40,259 bases of DNA from Lachnospiraceae bacterium. GTDB lineage: Bacteria > Bacillota > Clostridia > Lachnospirales > Lachnospiraceae. Shown one piece after another: positions 16,005-25,609 of the stretch (positions within the stretch are counted from its first letter, which is position 1; every line of letters begins with the position of its first letter). Made by a program: the position numbers and the translations under genes. The DNA is taken from NCBI GenBank assembly GCA_017540265.1, contig JAFYBJ010000028.1, forward strand, positions 1 through 40,259, given 5' to 3'. The notes beneath the pieces are model-generated. The model saw only the letters and a list, made by a program, of their open reading frames with translations. It made no database searches and was not told where the DNA came from.

Positions 16005-16112
16005 GTGGCCATTTCGGTAGAGATACCGTTTGGAAGATAGATTAATAAGGAGCAGTAACGAAATAACCTGATTATTTTGGCTGATCCTAAACAGCAAGAA
16101 AAGGAGAAAAAA

Positions 16113-17303
16113 ATGACAGCTGTCAAAGATGAGATCAGGAATCTGAACACGATACCGGTAGGAGCACTTGGTGTGATACCGATTAAGGGGTGCGAGAGCC
16201 TTGGAGAAAAAGTGGATCAGTATCTTGTGAAGTGGAGGAAGGAAAGGGAGCATGAACATGCGGATACCCTTGCTTTTTCCGGTTATGAGAGGGATACATA
16301 CATACTTGATGCGGATGTTCCGCGTTTTGGCTCCGGTGAGGCAAAGGGACTCATAAAGGAATCTGTAAGAGGTACAGATCTTTTTCTTATGGTCGATGTC
16401 TGCAATTACAGCCTTACCTACAAGCTTTTTGGACAGGTAAATCATTATTCTCCGGATGATCATTATGCAAACCTTAAGAGGATAATAGCAGCTGTGGGGG
16501 GAAAGGCGCGCCGTATCACGGTCATCATGCCCTTCCTTTATGAGAGCCGCCAGCACAGGCGTACCGCAAGGGAGTCTCTTGACTGCGCATATGCTCTTCA
16601 GGAACTGGTATCCATGGGCGTTGAAAATATCATTACTTTTGATGCTCATGATCCCCGCGTTCAGAATGCCATACCTCTTAACGGCTTTGAGACAGTACAG
16701 CCTGCATATCAGTTTATAAAGGCTCTCTGCAGGAAGTTTAAGGATCTCTCCTTTGACGCCGATCACATGATGGTGATCAGCCCCGATGAAGGCGGAATGG
16801 GCAGGGCTATATATATGGCAAATGTTCTGGGCCTTGATGTGGGAATGTTCTATAAGCGCAGGGATTATACAAAGATAGTTGACGGCAGGAATCCCATAGT
16901 TGCCCATGAATTCCTTGGTTCGAGCGTTGAGGGCAAGGATATGATCATCGTTGATGATATGATCGCTTCGGGTGAGAGCATGCTTGAGGTTGCAAAGGAG
17001 TTAAAGGAAAGAAAAGCCCGCCGTATCTTCTGCTGCTCAACATTCGGCCTCTTTACAAGCGGGCTGGAGCGCTTTGACAGGGCATATGAGGATGGCACGA
17101 TAAACGGCATACTCACTACCAATCTTGTTTACCAGACGCCCGAGCTGCTTTCCAGAGACTGGTATATCAACTGTGATATGAGCAAGTATATAGCATACAT
17201 TATAGATACCCTTAATCATGATGCGTCCATCAGCGATCTGCTGGATCCCAGCGAGCGTATCACGAAGCTCATGAACACCTATAAGGAAGAAAATAAGGGT
17301 TGA
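16113..17303 (+). CDS. prs: Ribose-phosphate pyrophosphokinase (divergent long form)
   Basis: The enzyme makes PRPP from ribose 5-phosphate and ATP. The ATG at 16113 has AAGGAG 6 nt upstream and gives 396 aa; an in-frame TTG at 16077 is less likely. The ATP/Mg region FDAHDPRVQNAIPL and the PRPP loop VDDMIASGESM are recognisable but diverge from the usual D-x-H-x-x-Q-x-x-x-FF and DDIIDTAGT forms. The protein is about 80 residues longer than the classical enzyme. Long variants of this kind are, to my knowledge, common in Lachnospiraceae. The 108-nt gap before it has only a small CGGTA/TACCG hairpin (16015-16028). Confidence 0.88.
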   Translation: MTAVKDEIRNLNTIPVGALGVIPIKGCESLGEKVDQYLVKWRKEREHEHADTLAFSGYERDTYILDADVPRFGSGEAKGLIKESVRGTDLFLMVDVCNYSLTYKLFGQVNHYSPDDHYANLKRIIAAVGGKARRITVIMPFLYESRQHRRTARESLDCAYALQELVSMGVENIITFDAHDPRVQNAIPLNGFETVQPAYQFIKALCRKFKDLSFDADHMMVISPDEGGMGRAIYMANVLGLDVGMFYKRRDYTKIVDGRNPIVAHEFLGSSVEGKDMIIVDDMIASGESMLEVAKELKERKARRIFCCSTFGLFTSGLERFDRAYEDGTINGILTTNLVYQTPELLSRDWYINCDMSKYIAYIIDTLNHDASISDLLDPSERITKLMNTYKEENKG

Positions 17304-17379
17304 ATTAATATTAAATAAACAACATCTTGTATTTTTATGCAAATGTAACACAAAAAAGAATAAATCACATTAAATTTTT

Positions 17380-17395
17380 GTGAAAAATCATTCAC
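17380..17395. promoter_or_regulatory. Palindromic operator candidate at the glgC promoter
   Basis: GTGAA-N6-TTCAC overlaps the -35 region. TGAAAAATCATTCA resembles a catabolite-responsive element but lacks the central CG. Binding by a CcpA-like regulator is a guess; position and symmetry are what the sequence shows. The rest of 17304-17474 is AT-rich and holds no gene. Confidence 0.4.
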
Positions 17396-17419
17396 TTTAA
17401 AGCTTTGTTATGTTATAAT
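17391..17419 (+). promoter_or_regulatory. Promoter of glgC-glgD-spoVG
   Basis: A TTCACT -35 (17391-17396) is 17 nt from TATAAT (17414-17419), with a TG extension at 17411-17412. It precedes the glgC start by 56 nt. Confidence 0.7.
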
Positions 17420-17474
17420 CACACAAGACGGAACTTGTTCATTATTGGACAGAATAACAGCTAGGGGTGATGAC

Positions 17475-18749
17475 ATGGTAAAAAAAGAGATGATCGCTAT
17501 GCTTCTGGCGGGGGGCCAGGGCAGCAGACTGGGCGTGCTGACAAGGAAAGTGGCAAAGCCGGCTGTTTCTTTCGGCGGGAAATACAGGATCATAGATTTT
17601 CCGCTCAGTAACTGTATCGATTCGGGTGTGGATACCGTAGGCGTGCTTACCCAGTATCAGCCTCTTAGGCTCAATACCCATATAGGTATTGGTATTCCCT
17701 GGGATCTGGACAGGAATGTAGGCGGCGTTACGGTTCTGCCCCCTTATGAGAAGAGTACCAATAGTGAGTGGTATACCGGAACTGCGAATGCCATATATCA
17801 GAATATTGATTATATGGACAGCTTTAATCCTGATTATGTGCTCATCCTTTCGGGTGATCACATCTATAAGATGGATTATGAAGTGATGCTTGATTTCCAT
17901 AAGAAGAACGGGGCTGAAGTAACGCTTGCAGTTATGCCCGTTCCCATGGAGGAGGCAAAGCGTTTCGGTATAGTTATCACTGATGATAACAGAAGGATAG
18001 TGGATTTCGAGGAAAAGCCCGAACATCCGCGTTCAAATCTTGCTTCCATGGGTATTTATATATTTAACTGGAAGACTCTCAAGGAAGCTCTTATAGCAAA
18101 AGCTGACCAGCCTGCACTGGATTTCGGAAAACATGTTATTCCGTACTGCCACAGCAGGAAGTCTCCTATCTTTGCCTATGAATACAATGGCTACTGGAAG
18201 GATGTGGGAACACTTCATTCTTACTGGGAAGCAAATATGGAACTCATAGACATCATCCCGGAATTTAATCTTTATGAGGAATACTGGAAGATATATACGA
18301 AGAGTGATGCTCTCACTCCCCAGTATATATCGGGTGACAGCAAGGTTGAAAGATGCCTCATAGGAGAGGGGGCTGAGATATACGGTGAGGTCTACAGTTC
18401 TATCATAGGATGTAATGTAGAGATAGGCAAAGGCGCCGTGATACGTGATTCCATAATCATGAACGATACGGTCATAGGCGACGGAGCACGCATAAACAAG
18501 ACCATTATCGCCGAGAATACGGTGGTAGGTAAGAATGTGGTCACCGGAGAGGGCGAGGAGCAGGAGAATGAGACCGATCCGCACATTTACAATCATGGAC
18601 TTGTATGCATAGGTGAAAAGACAACGGTTCCCGATAATGTGACCATAGGAAAGAATTCAGTCATATACGGAAAGACAGATGCTTCCGATTATCCCGGCGG
18701 AGAGCTGGGCAGCGGAAGGACGCTTATAAAGGAGGCTGAAAAGATATGA
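17475..18749 (+). CDS. glgC: Glucose-1-phosphate adenylyltransferase, catalytic subunit
   Basis: This 424-aa enzyme makes ADP-glucose for glycogen. The N terminus has the intact catalytic loop [14 protein letters not shown] and [10 protein letters not shown]; the middle has [11 protein letters not shown] and IVDFEEKP. The C-terminal third is a left-handed beta helix of hexapeptide repeats. The ATG at 17475 follows AGGGGTGA and is better than the in-frame TTG at 17445. It overlaps glgD by 4 nt, so the two subunits are translationally coupled. Confidence 0.96.
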   Translation: MVKKEMIAMLLAGGQGSRLGVLTRKVAKPAVSFGGKYRIIDFPLSNCIDSGVDTVGVLTQYQPLRLNTHIGIGIPWDLDRNVGGVTVLPPYEKSTNSEWYTGTANAIYQNIDYMDSFNPDYVLILSGDHIYKMDYEVMLDFHKKNGAEVTLAVMPVPMEEAKRFGIVITDDNRRIVDFEEKPEHPRSNLASMGIYIFNWKTLKEALIAKADQPALDFGKHVIPYCHSRKSPIFAYEYNGYWKDVGTLHSYWEANMELIDIIPEFNLYEEYWKIYTKSDALTPQYISGDSKVERCLIGEGAEIYGEVYSSIIGCNVEIGKGAVIRDSIIMNDTVIGDGARINKTIIAENTVVGKNVVTGEGEEQENETDPHIYNHGLVCIGEKTTVPDNVTIGKNSVIYGKTDASDYPGGELGSGRTLIKEAEKI

Positions 18750-19870
18750 GAGCAATGGGGATCATACTTGCGGGCGGCGGAATGAAGAACAGCAGGATGG
18801 GCGAGCTGGCCGCAAAAAGAGCGGTTGCCGCAATGCCCGTGGCAGGAAGCTACAGGAGCATAGATTTCGCCCTCAGCAATATGAGCAATTCACATATTCA
18901 GAAGGTGGCAGTTCTTACCCAGGACAATGCCAGAAGCCTTAATGAGCATTTAAGCTCATCAAAATGGTGGGATTTCGGTCGTAAGCAGGGAGGTATGTAC
19001 GTATTTACTCCCACCCGTACCCTCGATAATTCGGACTGGTACAGGGGCACGGCAGATTCCATCGCACAGAATATAGAATTTATAAAAGACAGCCACGAGC
19101 CTTATGTGGTAATAGCATCCGGCGATTGTGTCTACAAGATGGATTACGGCAAGGTGCTTGAATACCATATTTCCAAGAAGGCTGATATCACGGTGGTTTG
19201 CAAAGAGATGCCGGAGGGCAGCAATGTTGAGCGTTTCGGATGTCTTAAGACGGACGATGACGGCAGGATCACCGAGTTCGAGGAAAAGCCCGTAGAGGCA
19301 AAGTCAAATCTCATCTCCTGCGGTATTTATATCATCCGCAGAAGACAGCTTGTGGAGATGATAGAAAAGGCTGCTCTTGAGAACAGATATGATTTTGTTA
19401 AAGACATCCTCATCCGTTATAAGGATATAAAGCGTATCTATTGCTATAAGACGGAGGAGTACTGGAAGAATATATCCACTGTACAGGATTATTACGACAC
19501 CAATATGGATTTCTTAAACAGCGATATTCGCAAATACTTCTTCAAGACTTATCCGGATATTTACTCAAAGGTGGATGATCTTCCTCCTGCAAAATACAAT
19601 GTGGGAGTTGATGTAAAGAACAGCCTTGTGGCCAGCGGCAGCATAATAAACGGTACCATAGAGAATTCGGTCATATTCAAAAAGGCGTTCATAGGAAACA
19701 ACTGCACTATCAAAAATTCCATCATTCTTAATGATGTGTATATTGGTGACAATTCCTATATAGAGAATTGCATCGTAGAAAGCAGGAGTACAATAAGAGC
19801 AAACTCCGTGCAGAAAGGAGATGATGGCATAAAGATAGTCGTAGAGAAGAATGAAAGATATGTGATTTGA
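18746..19870 (+). CDS. glgD: GlgD subunit of ADP-glucose pyrophosphorylase
   Basis: The 374-aa paralogue of GlgC has the degenerate loop [19 protein letters not shown] in place of the GxGxRL-type catalytic loop. [21 protein letters not shown] and FEEKP are retained, with hexapeptide repeats at the C terminus. In Firmicutes GlgD is a weakly active or inactive partner that stimulates GlgC. It lies directly downstream of glgC with a 4-nt overlap. Confidence 0.95.
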   Translation: MRAMGIILAGGGMKNSRMGELAAKRAVAAMPVAGSYRSIDFALSNMSNSHIQKVAVLTQDNARSLNEHLSSSKWWDFGRKQGGMYVFTPTRTLDNSDWYRGTADSIAQNIEFIKDSHEPYVVIASGDCVYKMDYGKVLEYHISKKADITVVCKEMPEGSNVERFGCLKTDDDGRITEFEEKPVEAKSNLISCGIYIIRRRQLVEMIEKAALENRYDFVKDILIRYKDIKRIYCYKTEEYWKNISTVQDYYDTNMDFLNSDIRKYFFKTYPDIYSKVDDLPPAKYNVGVDVKNSLVASGSIINGTIENSVIFKKAFIGNNCTIKNSIILNDVYIGDNSYIENCIVESRSTIRANSVQKGDDGIKIVVEKNERYVI

Positions 19871-19926
19871 CATATACGCGATAATTTTCAGAGAAGAAAA
19901 AGTTTAGGGGGTTCCAAAGAGAACAA

Positions 19927-20199
19927 ATGAATGTTACGGATGTACGTATCAGGATCATGGAAAAGGAAGGAAAGTTAAAAGCGGTTGCATCGATCACGAT
20001 AGACGATTGTCTGGTGATACATGACATAAAGGTGATCGAAGGCGACAGGGGGCTCTTTATAGCAATGCCCAGCCGCAAAGCTCAGGACGGCACTTATAAA
20101 GATATTGCCCATCCTATTAATTCCGATACCAGGACCGAGCTTCAGGATTTAATACTTAACAATTATGAAAAAGCCCTGAAGGAAGGCGTTGCGCTGTAA
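19927..20199 (+). CDS. spoVG: SpoVG-family RNA/DNA-binding regulator
   Basis: The 90-aa protein matches SpoVG along its whole length: [45 protein letters not shown], then DIAHPI before the helical end. SpoVG binds nucleic acid and affects sporulation, division and surface traits in Firmicutes; presence alone does not prove sporulation. It lies 56 nt after glgD with a possible GATAAT -10 at about 19880, so it may be read from both glgC and its own promoter. Confidence 0.95.
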   Translation: MNVTDVRIRIMEKEGKLKAVASITIDDCLVIHDIKVIEGDRGLFIAMPSRKAQDGTYKDIAHPINSDTRTELQDLILNNYEKALKEGVAL

Positions 20200-20276
20200 T
20201 AATGCGCGGGAAGACAGCCGGAGATGAGACAGACGTGCGTGGCTTGAATGCTGTCGTGAAATAATACGATCCGATC

Positions 20277-20306
20277 AAAGCGGCGGGGTTATATTCCGCC
20301 GCTTTT
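20277..20306 (+). terminator. Rho-independent terminator after spoVG
   Basis: The stem AAAGCGGCGG / CCGCCGCTTT has a 9-nt loop and an added T run. Confidence 0.9.
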
Positions 20307-20341
20307 GCGTGTGATGAGGCTTTCTATATACGGGTGATAAT

Positions 20342-21088
20342 ATGAGTGAGGATAATAATAAAAAAAGCGGAATAGGAAAAGTGTTTGAAACACTTGGAAA
20401 AAAGCTGGCGGGGTATTTGATATGGACGGCCATCCTGTGCGTTGTTTTTGTCATCCTTATGAAGGTGATAGTGAATAAGATAAAGATAGATGCTGATGCT
20501 TCTATTCCTCAGCCGTGGGAGGTTTCCGTAGATTTTGATGAGGTGGAATTTGGAGAATACACAAGTGAGAGGAAACTGGTGGTTTATGAGCAGGATCTTT
20601 CCGTGGCAACCACTGTCACACAGGCGGGCTTCCTTTCTCTTGAGGCACTGACAAAAAAGAGTGTAGTGATATTTAAGGGGATGGGAAACTATACACTTGA
20701 TTTAAGCCGCATAAGCAGAGACGATATTGAGGTTGATGCTGTGGATCACACAATCACTGTATATATACCGAAGCCCTATCCGGATGTTGAGGCATTGCCT
20801 GAAAAAACACAGGTAGCAAACGAAAACGGACTGCTTGCATTTAGCGAGCTTAAGCTCAGCCTTTCGGAAGCAACCAACCTGGAAAAGAAAGGGAAAGCCC
20901 TGCTTCTTCAGGAATTTAATGCAAATGAGAAGGCCAGAGCCAATGCAGAGCAGTTTGCGACAGATGCAGTGGAGGAGCTTCTCCAGCCTTTTGCCGATGC
21001 CTGTGTAAAGAATGCGGTAAAAGATGCCGACGATCCCTTTGCCATCGCACCCCACTATACGGTAAAGGCAAAGATCCGAAATGATTGA
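20342..21088 (+). CDS. DUF4230-family membrane-anchored protein
   Basis: The 248-aa protein has a cytoplasmic N terminus, one transmembrane helix (about 23-44, YLIWTAILCVVFVILMKVIV), and an extracytoplasmic domain. The core SVVIFKGMGNYTLDLSRI and HTITVYIPKPYPDVEALPE is that of DUF4230 proteins, whose function is not established. A helical C terminus is rich in Ala, Glu and Lys (about 170-225). It has no clear operon partner: a terminator precedes it and an inverted repeat follows. Confidence 0.75.
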   Translation: MSEDNNKKSGIGKVFETLGKKLAGYLIWTAILCVVFVILMKVIVNKIKIDADASIPQPWEVSVDFDEVEFGEYTSERKLVVYEQDLSVATTVTQAGFLSLEALTKKSVVIFKGMGNYTLDLSRISRDDIEVDAVDHTITVYIPKPYPDVEALPEKTQVANENGLLAFSELKLSLSEATNLEKKGKALLLQEFNANEKARANAEQFATDAVEELLQPFADACVKNAVKDADDPFAIAPHYTVKAKIRND

Positions 21089-21099
21089 TAAAAATACTT

Positions 21100-21117
21100 T
21101 CACGACGCCGTGAAATG
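21100..21117. repeat. Small inverted repeat between DUF4230 gene and rpe
   Basis: TTTCACG-ACGC-CGTGAAA is a perfect 7-bp stem without a T run, so a poor terminator; it could be an operator for the rpe unit. A GATAAT -10-like hexamer follows at 21119-21124. Confidence 0.5.
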
Positions 21118-21170
21118 TGATAATATATCCCGGTGTATTGTTTTTTTGACCTTATATGAAAGGCAGATAT

Positions 21171-21827
21171 ATGGAATCGGTACTTGCTCCTTCTATATTG
21201 TCAGCGGATCTGACGAAACTTGGTGAAGATGTAAAAGCCTGTGAAGGTGCGGGCGTGAACTGGCTTCACGTGGATGTTATGGACGGCATCTTTGTTCCGC
21301 AGATATCATTCGGAATGCCGCTTATAAAATGCTTAAGGAAGATAACGGATTCGGTGCTGGATGTCCATATAATGATCACGGATCCCATACGTTATATAAA
21401 GGATTTTGCGGAATCGGGCGCAGATTATATCACCTTCCATGTGGAAGCGGCGAAATATCCTGCAGAGGTCGCAAAGGCCATACGCGCAGAGGGAAAGAAG
21501 TGCGGAATAGCCATCAATCCGAAAACACCGGCAGAGGCGCTTATTCCTTATCTCGATCTTGCGGATATGGTGCTTGTTATGAGTGTGGAGCCGGGATTCG
21601 GCGGCCAGAAATTCATAGACGGATCACTTGAAAAGATAAAAGAAGCAAGGGCGCTTCTTGATTCAAAAGGACTTAAAGATGTTCCGGTTGAGGTTGACGG
21701 CGGTATAAATTTTGAGAATATAAGAGCCGCAAAGGATGCGGGAGCGGATATACTCGTTGCCGGATCTGCGGTATTTAAAGGTGATGCCGCAATGAATGCG
21801 GCAAAACTTGGCGGGCAGCTAAAATGA
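21171..21827 (+). CDS. rpe: Ribulose-phosphate 3-epimerase
   Basis: The 218-aa TIM-barrel enzyme interconverts ribulose 5-phosphate and xylulose 5-phosphate. APSILSADLTKL, HVDVMDGIFVPQISFG, DVHIMI, MSVEPGFGGQKFI and VEVDGGIN carry the metal- and phosphate-binding residues. The ATG at 21171 has AAAGGCAG upstream; the in-frame ATG at 21156 lacks a ribosome-binding site. It is followed at 14 nt by the transketolase genes, forming a non-oxidative pentose-phosphate unit. Confidence 0.95.
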   Translation: MESVLAPSILSADLTKLGEDVKACEGAGVNWLHVDVMDGIFVPQISFGMPLIKCLRKITDSVLDVHIMITDPIRYIKDFAESGADYITFHVEAAKYPAEVAKAIRAEGKKCGIAINPKTPAEALIPYLDLADMVLVMSVEPGFGGQKFIDGSLEKIKEARALLDSKGLKDVPVEVDGGINFENIRAAKDAGADILVAGSAVFKGDAAMNAAKLGGQLK

Positions 21828-21841
21828 TGAGGTAAAGAAAT

Positions 21842-22672
21842 ATGGAGATTAGGGAGCTTGAAAAAAAAGCAAATGATGTGAGATTGAGGCTGATAGAGGC
21901 AGTTCACAGCGCAAAGTGCGGACATCCCGGCGGAGCGCTTTCTTCTGCGGATATCATTACCTATCTCTATTTTCAGGAGATGAATATCGATCCCAAAAAT
22001 CCTGATAAGGATGACAGGGACAGGTTTGTTCTTTCAAAGGGACATTCGGCGCCGGCGCTTTATGCCGCGCTTGCCTACAGAGGATACTTCCCTGTAGAAG
22101 ACCTGATAAGTTTAAGACACACCGGATCTTATCTCCAGGGACATCCGGATATGAAGCAGACTCCCGGTATTGATATGTCTACCGGTTCACTTGGTCAGGG
22201 AATATCCGCTGCCTGCGGAATGGCAGTAGGTCTCAGACACAAGGGTTATTCGAGCAGGGTCTTCTGCCTTATGGGAGACGGTGAGCTTGAAGAAGGCGAG
22301 GCATGGGAAGCTTTCATGTTTGCCGGATACAGAAAGCTGGATAATCTCATTGTGATAGTGGATAATAATGATCTTCAGATAGACGGGCATCTGGATGAGG
22401 TATGCTCACCTTATCCTCTGGTTGAGAAATTTGAAGCATTCAATTTTAATGTGCTTACGGTGGATGGCAATGATATGGCTGCTGTAGCGGATGTATTTGA
22501 GAAAGCTAAGGGGCTTAGCGGAAAGCCGGTAGCCATAATTGCGAAGACTGTAAAGGGCAAGGGAGTTTCCTTTATGGAGAATGATGCTTCATGGCACGGA
22601 AAAGCTCCCAATGACGAAGAATTCGAAGTGGCGATGCAGGATTTGGAAAGGCTGGGCGAAAAAATTGGATAA
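21842..22672 (+). CDS. Transketolase, N-terminal subunit
   Basis: This 276-aa half corresponds to the thiamine-diphosphate pyrophosphate-binding part of transketolase: HSAKCGHPGGALSSADI, LSKGHSAPALYAAL, and the ThDP motif GDGELEEGEAWEA to VDNNDLQIDG. Split transketolases are common in Clostridia. The downstream gene supplies the pyrimidine-binding half; the two overlap by 8 nt, so their synthesis is coupled. Together with rpe this gives pentose-hexose interconversion. Confidence 0.95.
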   Translation: MEIRELEKKANDVRLRLIEAVHSAKCGHPGGALSSADIITYLYFQEMNIDPKNPDKDDRDRFVLSKGHSAPALYAALAYRGYFPVEDLISLRHTGSYLQGHPDMKQTPGIDMSTGSLGQGISAACGMAVGLRHKGYSSRVFCLMGDGELEEGEAWEAFMFAGYRKLDNLIVIVDNNDLQIDGHLDEVCSPYPLVEKFEAFNFNVLTVDGNDMAAVADVFEKAKGLSGKPVAIIAKTVKGKGVSFMENDASWHGKAPNDEEFEVAMQDLERLGEKIG

Positions 22673-23612
22673 TACAAAGAAGATTGCTACCAGAGAGAGC
22701 TATGGAAAGACCCTTCTTGAACTGGGAAGGGAGCATGAGGATATAATGGTTCTGGATGCGGATCTGGCTGCTTCCACCAAGACATCTGTCTTCAGGAAGG
22801 AATTTCCGGACAGACATATAAACTGCGGTATAGCGGAGAGCAATATGATGGGTGTTGCAGCAGGCCTTGCAACATGCGGATTTGTGCCTTTTGTCAGCAG
22901 CTTTGCGATGTTTGCAACAGCACGTCCCTATGAACAGATAAGGAATTCGATAGCTTATCCGCATCTGAATGTTAAGATATGCGCTTCGCATGCAGGTCTT
23001 TCCGTTGGTGAAGACGGAGCAACACATCAGTGTATAGAAGATATAGCTCTAATGAACTTTATGCCCGGTATGACAGTTATATCGCCTTCGGATGATATTG
23101 AAGCCTGCGCGGCTGTCAGGGCAGCGTATGCAATAAAAGGACCTGTATATATGAGACTTGGACGTCTGGCCGTGCCTGTTATAAACACGGATCCTTCTTA
23201 TAAATTCGAGCTTGGAAAGGGTGTAAAGCTCCGCGACGGAAGCGATGTGACATTGATAGCAACAGGGCTTGAAGTGGCATATGCCGTAGAGGCAGCTGAA
23301 ATGTTAAAGGCGGCAGGCATAAGCGCTTCTGTTATAAATATTCATACTATAAAACCTATCGACAGGGATATCATTGTTTCCGAGGCAGCAAAGACAAGTA
23401 AGATAGTTACCATAGAAGAGCATTCAACCATGGGAGGTCTGGGCAGCAGTGTTGCTGATGTACTCTGCGAAGAGGGAACAGGAGCAAGACTCTTAAAGAT
23501 CGGCGTGGATAATTGCTTCGGAGAGTCAGGTCCGGCTTTGGAACTGCTCCACAAGTTCGGGCTTGATGCTGAGGGCATTACGGCTTCCGTAAGGAAATGG
23601 CTTGGGAAATAA
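22665..23612 (+). CDS. Transketolase, C-terminal subunit
   Basis: This 315-aa half has the pyrimidine-binding and C-terminal domains: RESYGKTLLELG, VLDADLAASTKTS, NCGIAESNMMGVAAGLA, GEDGATHQCIEDIA and EEHSTMGGLG. The start is most likely TTG 22665 (then DNTKKIATRES), inside the end of the N-subunit gene with GGAAAGG upstream; no ATG lies near the conserved start, and the longer in-frame reading is a shadow of the upstream gene. It is followed by a strong terminator. Confidence 0.92.
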   Translation: MDNTKKIATRESYGKTLLELGREHEDIMVLDADLAASTKTSVFRKEFPDRHINCGIAESNMMGVAAGLATCGFVPFVSSFAMFATARPYEQIRNSIAYPHLNVKICASHAGLSVGEDGATHQCIEDIALMNFMPGMTVISPSDDIEACAAVRAAYAIKGPVYMRLGRLAVPVINTDPSYKFELGKGVKLRDGSDVTLIATGLEVAYAVEAAEMLKAAGISASVINIHTIKPIDRDIIVSEAAKTSKIVTIEEHSTMGGLGSSVADVLCEEGTGARLLKIGVDNCFGESGPALELLHKFGLDAEGITASVRKWLGK

Positions 23613-23654
23613 GCAGCCGGAAGCAAAAATGATCTGTAATATTTAAGATATATC

Positions 23655-23682
23655 AAAGGCAGCCTTTAAAGGCTGCCTTTAT
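23655..23682. terminator. Bidirectional Rho-independent terminator
   Basis: The stem AAAGGCAGCC / GGCTGCCTTT with a TTTAAA loop lies between the convergent transketolase and HD-GYP genes and can serve both strands. Confidence 0.92.
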
Positions 23683-23724
23683 TATTGCGGTCAGGTTGAA
23701 TTAAACATAACTCCGGGTACAGGG

Positions 23725-25434
23725 TTAAAGATTGCTGTAATATTCTTCCAGCCTGGGTCTGGCGTTCGTATAAGCACTCTTAAGCCCGGGGTCAAACTGG
23801 CTTCCCATGCCTTCCATGATTATTGAATCTGCTTTTTCAAAGCTGAAGGAATCTTTATATACACGTTTGCTCACAAGTGCATCATAAACATCCGCGATAG
23901 CCATTATCCTGGCTTCAAAGGGAATCTCTTCAGCTTTAAGTCCTTCGGGATAACCTGATCCGTCCCATCTCTCATGATGATAATGGGCTACGTTTTCTGC
24001 CAGTTTTTTAAAGGATTCGTCATCTGTATTTAAGAGTATCTCAAGTATGGCGCGGGCGCCTTCCTCAGAATGCTTCTTCATTTTTTCATATTCTTCAGGC
24101 TCGAATTTTCCGGGCTTCCTGAGTACCGCATCATCGACGGCGATCTTTCCAAGATCGTGCATTGGAGCAGCTTTTATCATATCTCTGCAGAATTCATCCG
24201 AAAGATCATAGCGTCCTTCCTTTACGAGCTCATCAATAAGGATGCGGACGCCTTCGCTGGTTCTTTTAATATGACCGCCGGTGGAATTATCCCTGCTTTC
24301 AACCAGGACTGCCATGCTCATTATAAGATTGTCGTGCATTTCCACGATATGCTTTGTTTTAGCTTCAACTTCCGACTGAAGCTTTTCATTATAGGAATCG
24401 ATCAGCCTGATGTATTTCTTGTTTTCGGTATCATCCGTAAAGGTTATGATGTAACCTTTCTTGCGTGATCCGTCATAAAGATAATTAACGTTGACGTTAT
24501 AGAATCTGTCATTGTCAGGATCGTTATCATCCAGATTCTCGGTATGTAAAAAAGAATGATTTGAATTATCTTCCTGAAAACTGACTAAAAAGTGTAAGAT
24601 TTTTTTTTCGGAAGGAATATCACTCAGAGTATCATCCAATGCTATCTCGTTTAAATGCGGGAAGAGCCTTGCTGCTATGGAATTGCATCCCAAAAAACGC
24701 AGTTTCAGATCAAACGACATATATCCGATGGTATCTTCTTTCACCATGGAATCAACGACCGTATCGGCAACATTATACAGGCTGGCCCTGTCAGATACTG
24801 CCAGGTAAGCGATCTGAGCAAATACATAGCCCAAAGGGATCAGTTCAAGGGGAGATTTTATAAGCTTTACCACAAAATAACTTATTACGCAGATCAGATT
24901 CGGGATTATGAGAAGATCCAGGACCGTACGCGGAACCTGCCTCATCTTAAAACGTGAATACAGTATGATCACAAGACCGAAGGCCAGGTAGGATATGATA
25001 AGCACGTAAAAGATATTATGCAGGGGACCATAGGTTTTTGTGATATGCTGCACGCCGTCAATCATTTCGAAATTAAAATCTTTGTAAAAAAGCGGATAAT
25101 ATCCCGAGGTCAGGGTACCGATAAATAATGTACTGCTGGCAAGGAAAAGCACCAGCTTGACCCACCTGGGTGTTTTGAATTTACACAGGTTCAGAATGCA
25201 GAAAAGAATAAACAGTGTCAGAAAACATCCGCCTATATAGGTGATCTTAAGCGCATTCAGATAGGCGAAAGTATCGGTTGCCAGCCCTTCAAGAAGATAG
25301 CCCAGATTTGCAACGGGAATGAATGCAAAAATAAGCGTAAGATTTACATCATAATGCTTATGCCATGTAAACAAATAGATCGCTGAACATATGATAGAAG
25401 CAGCAAACACGCTGACGTAATAAGGCAAATACAT
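23725..25434 (-). CDS. 7TM-PAS-HD-GYP protein, likely c-di-GMP phosphodiesterase
   Basis: The 569-aa protein has seven hydrophobic segments (about 5-212) of the histidine-kinase N-terminal 7TM type. A PAS-like domain follows (about 228-340, DTIGYMSFDLKLRFLGCN), then a coiled-coil linker (340-370) and an HD-GYP domain (about 370-560). Catalytic residues are intact: His426-Asp427 in MHDLGKI, HYHHERWDGSGYP with GYP at 494-496, and IADVYDAL. It would sense a membrane or intracellular signal and degrade c-di-GMP. GGGGAA lies before the ATG. It is divergent from the flavin reductase across a large palindrome. Confidence 0.92.
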   Translation of the reverse strand: MYLPYYVSVFAASIICSAIYLFTWHKHYDVNLTLIFAFIPVANLGYLLEGLATDTFAYLNALKITYIGGCFLTLFILFCILNLCKFKTPRWVKLVLFLASSTLFIGTLTSGYYPLFYKDFNFEMIDGVQHITKTYGPLHNIFYVLIISYLAFGLVIILYSRFKMRQVPRTVLDLLIIPNLICVISYFVVKLIKSPLELIPLGYVFAQIAYLAVSDRASLYNVADTVVDSMVKEDTIGYMSFDLKLRFLGCNSIAARLFPHLNEIALDDTLSDIPSEKKILHFLVSFQEDNSNHSFLHTENLDDNDPDNDRFYNVNVNYLYDGSRKKGYIITFTDDTENKKYIRLIDSYNEKLQSEVEAKTKHIVEMHDNLIMSMAVLVESRDNSTGGHIKRTSEGVRILIDELVKEGRYDLSDEFCRDMIKAAPMHDLGKIAVDDAVLRKPGKFEPEEYEKMKKHSEEGARAILEILLNTDDESFKKLAENVAHYHHERWDGSGYPEGLKAEEIPFEARIMAIADVYDALVSKRVYKDSFSFEKADSIIMEGMGSQFDPGLKSAYTNARPRLEEYYSNL

Positions 25435-25476
25435 CGTTCATTCCCCGTAACGCGTAAGGTAAACATTATCCTGATA

Positions 25477-25505
25477 ATTATAAGCCATACGTGTCTTTTT
25501 TTCCA
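25477..25505 (-). promoter_or_regulatory. Promoter of the HD-GYP gene
   Basis: On the minus strand TATAAT (25477-25482) is preceded at 17 nt by TGGAAA (25500-25505). An inverted repeat ATTATC-CT-GATAAT (25465-25478) overlaps the end of the -10 and is a possible operator. Confidence 0.55.
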
Positions 25506-25589
25506 TGACGATCCGGAAAAGATCAGGGAAGCCCGGGAAAAAGAGAATGATGATGATTCTCCTGTCTTATGGAAACGCAGGCTGATTTT

Positions 25590-25598
25590 TGGTATACT
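25590..25598 (+). promoter_or_regulatory. Extended -10 facing the palindrome and flavin reductase
   Basis: TGGTATACT is identical to the extended -10 of the dnaD operon. Its start site would fall near 25605, immediately before the palindrome, so the palindrome would form the 5' end of the transcript. Confidence 0.5.
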
Positions 25599-25609
25599 CT
25601 GAAAACAGG

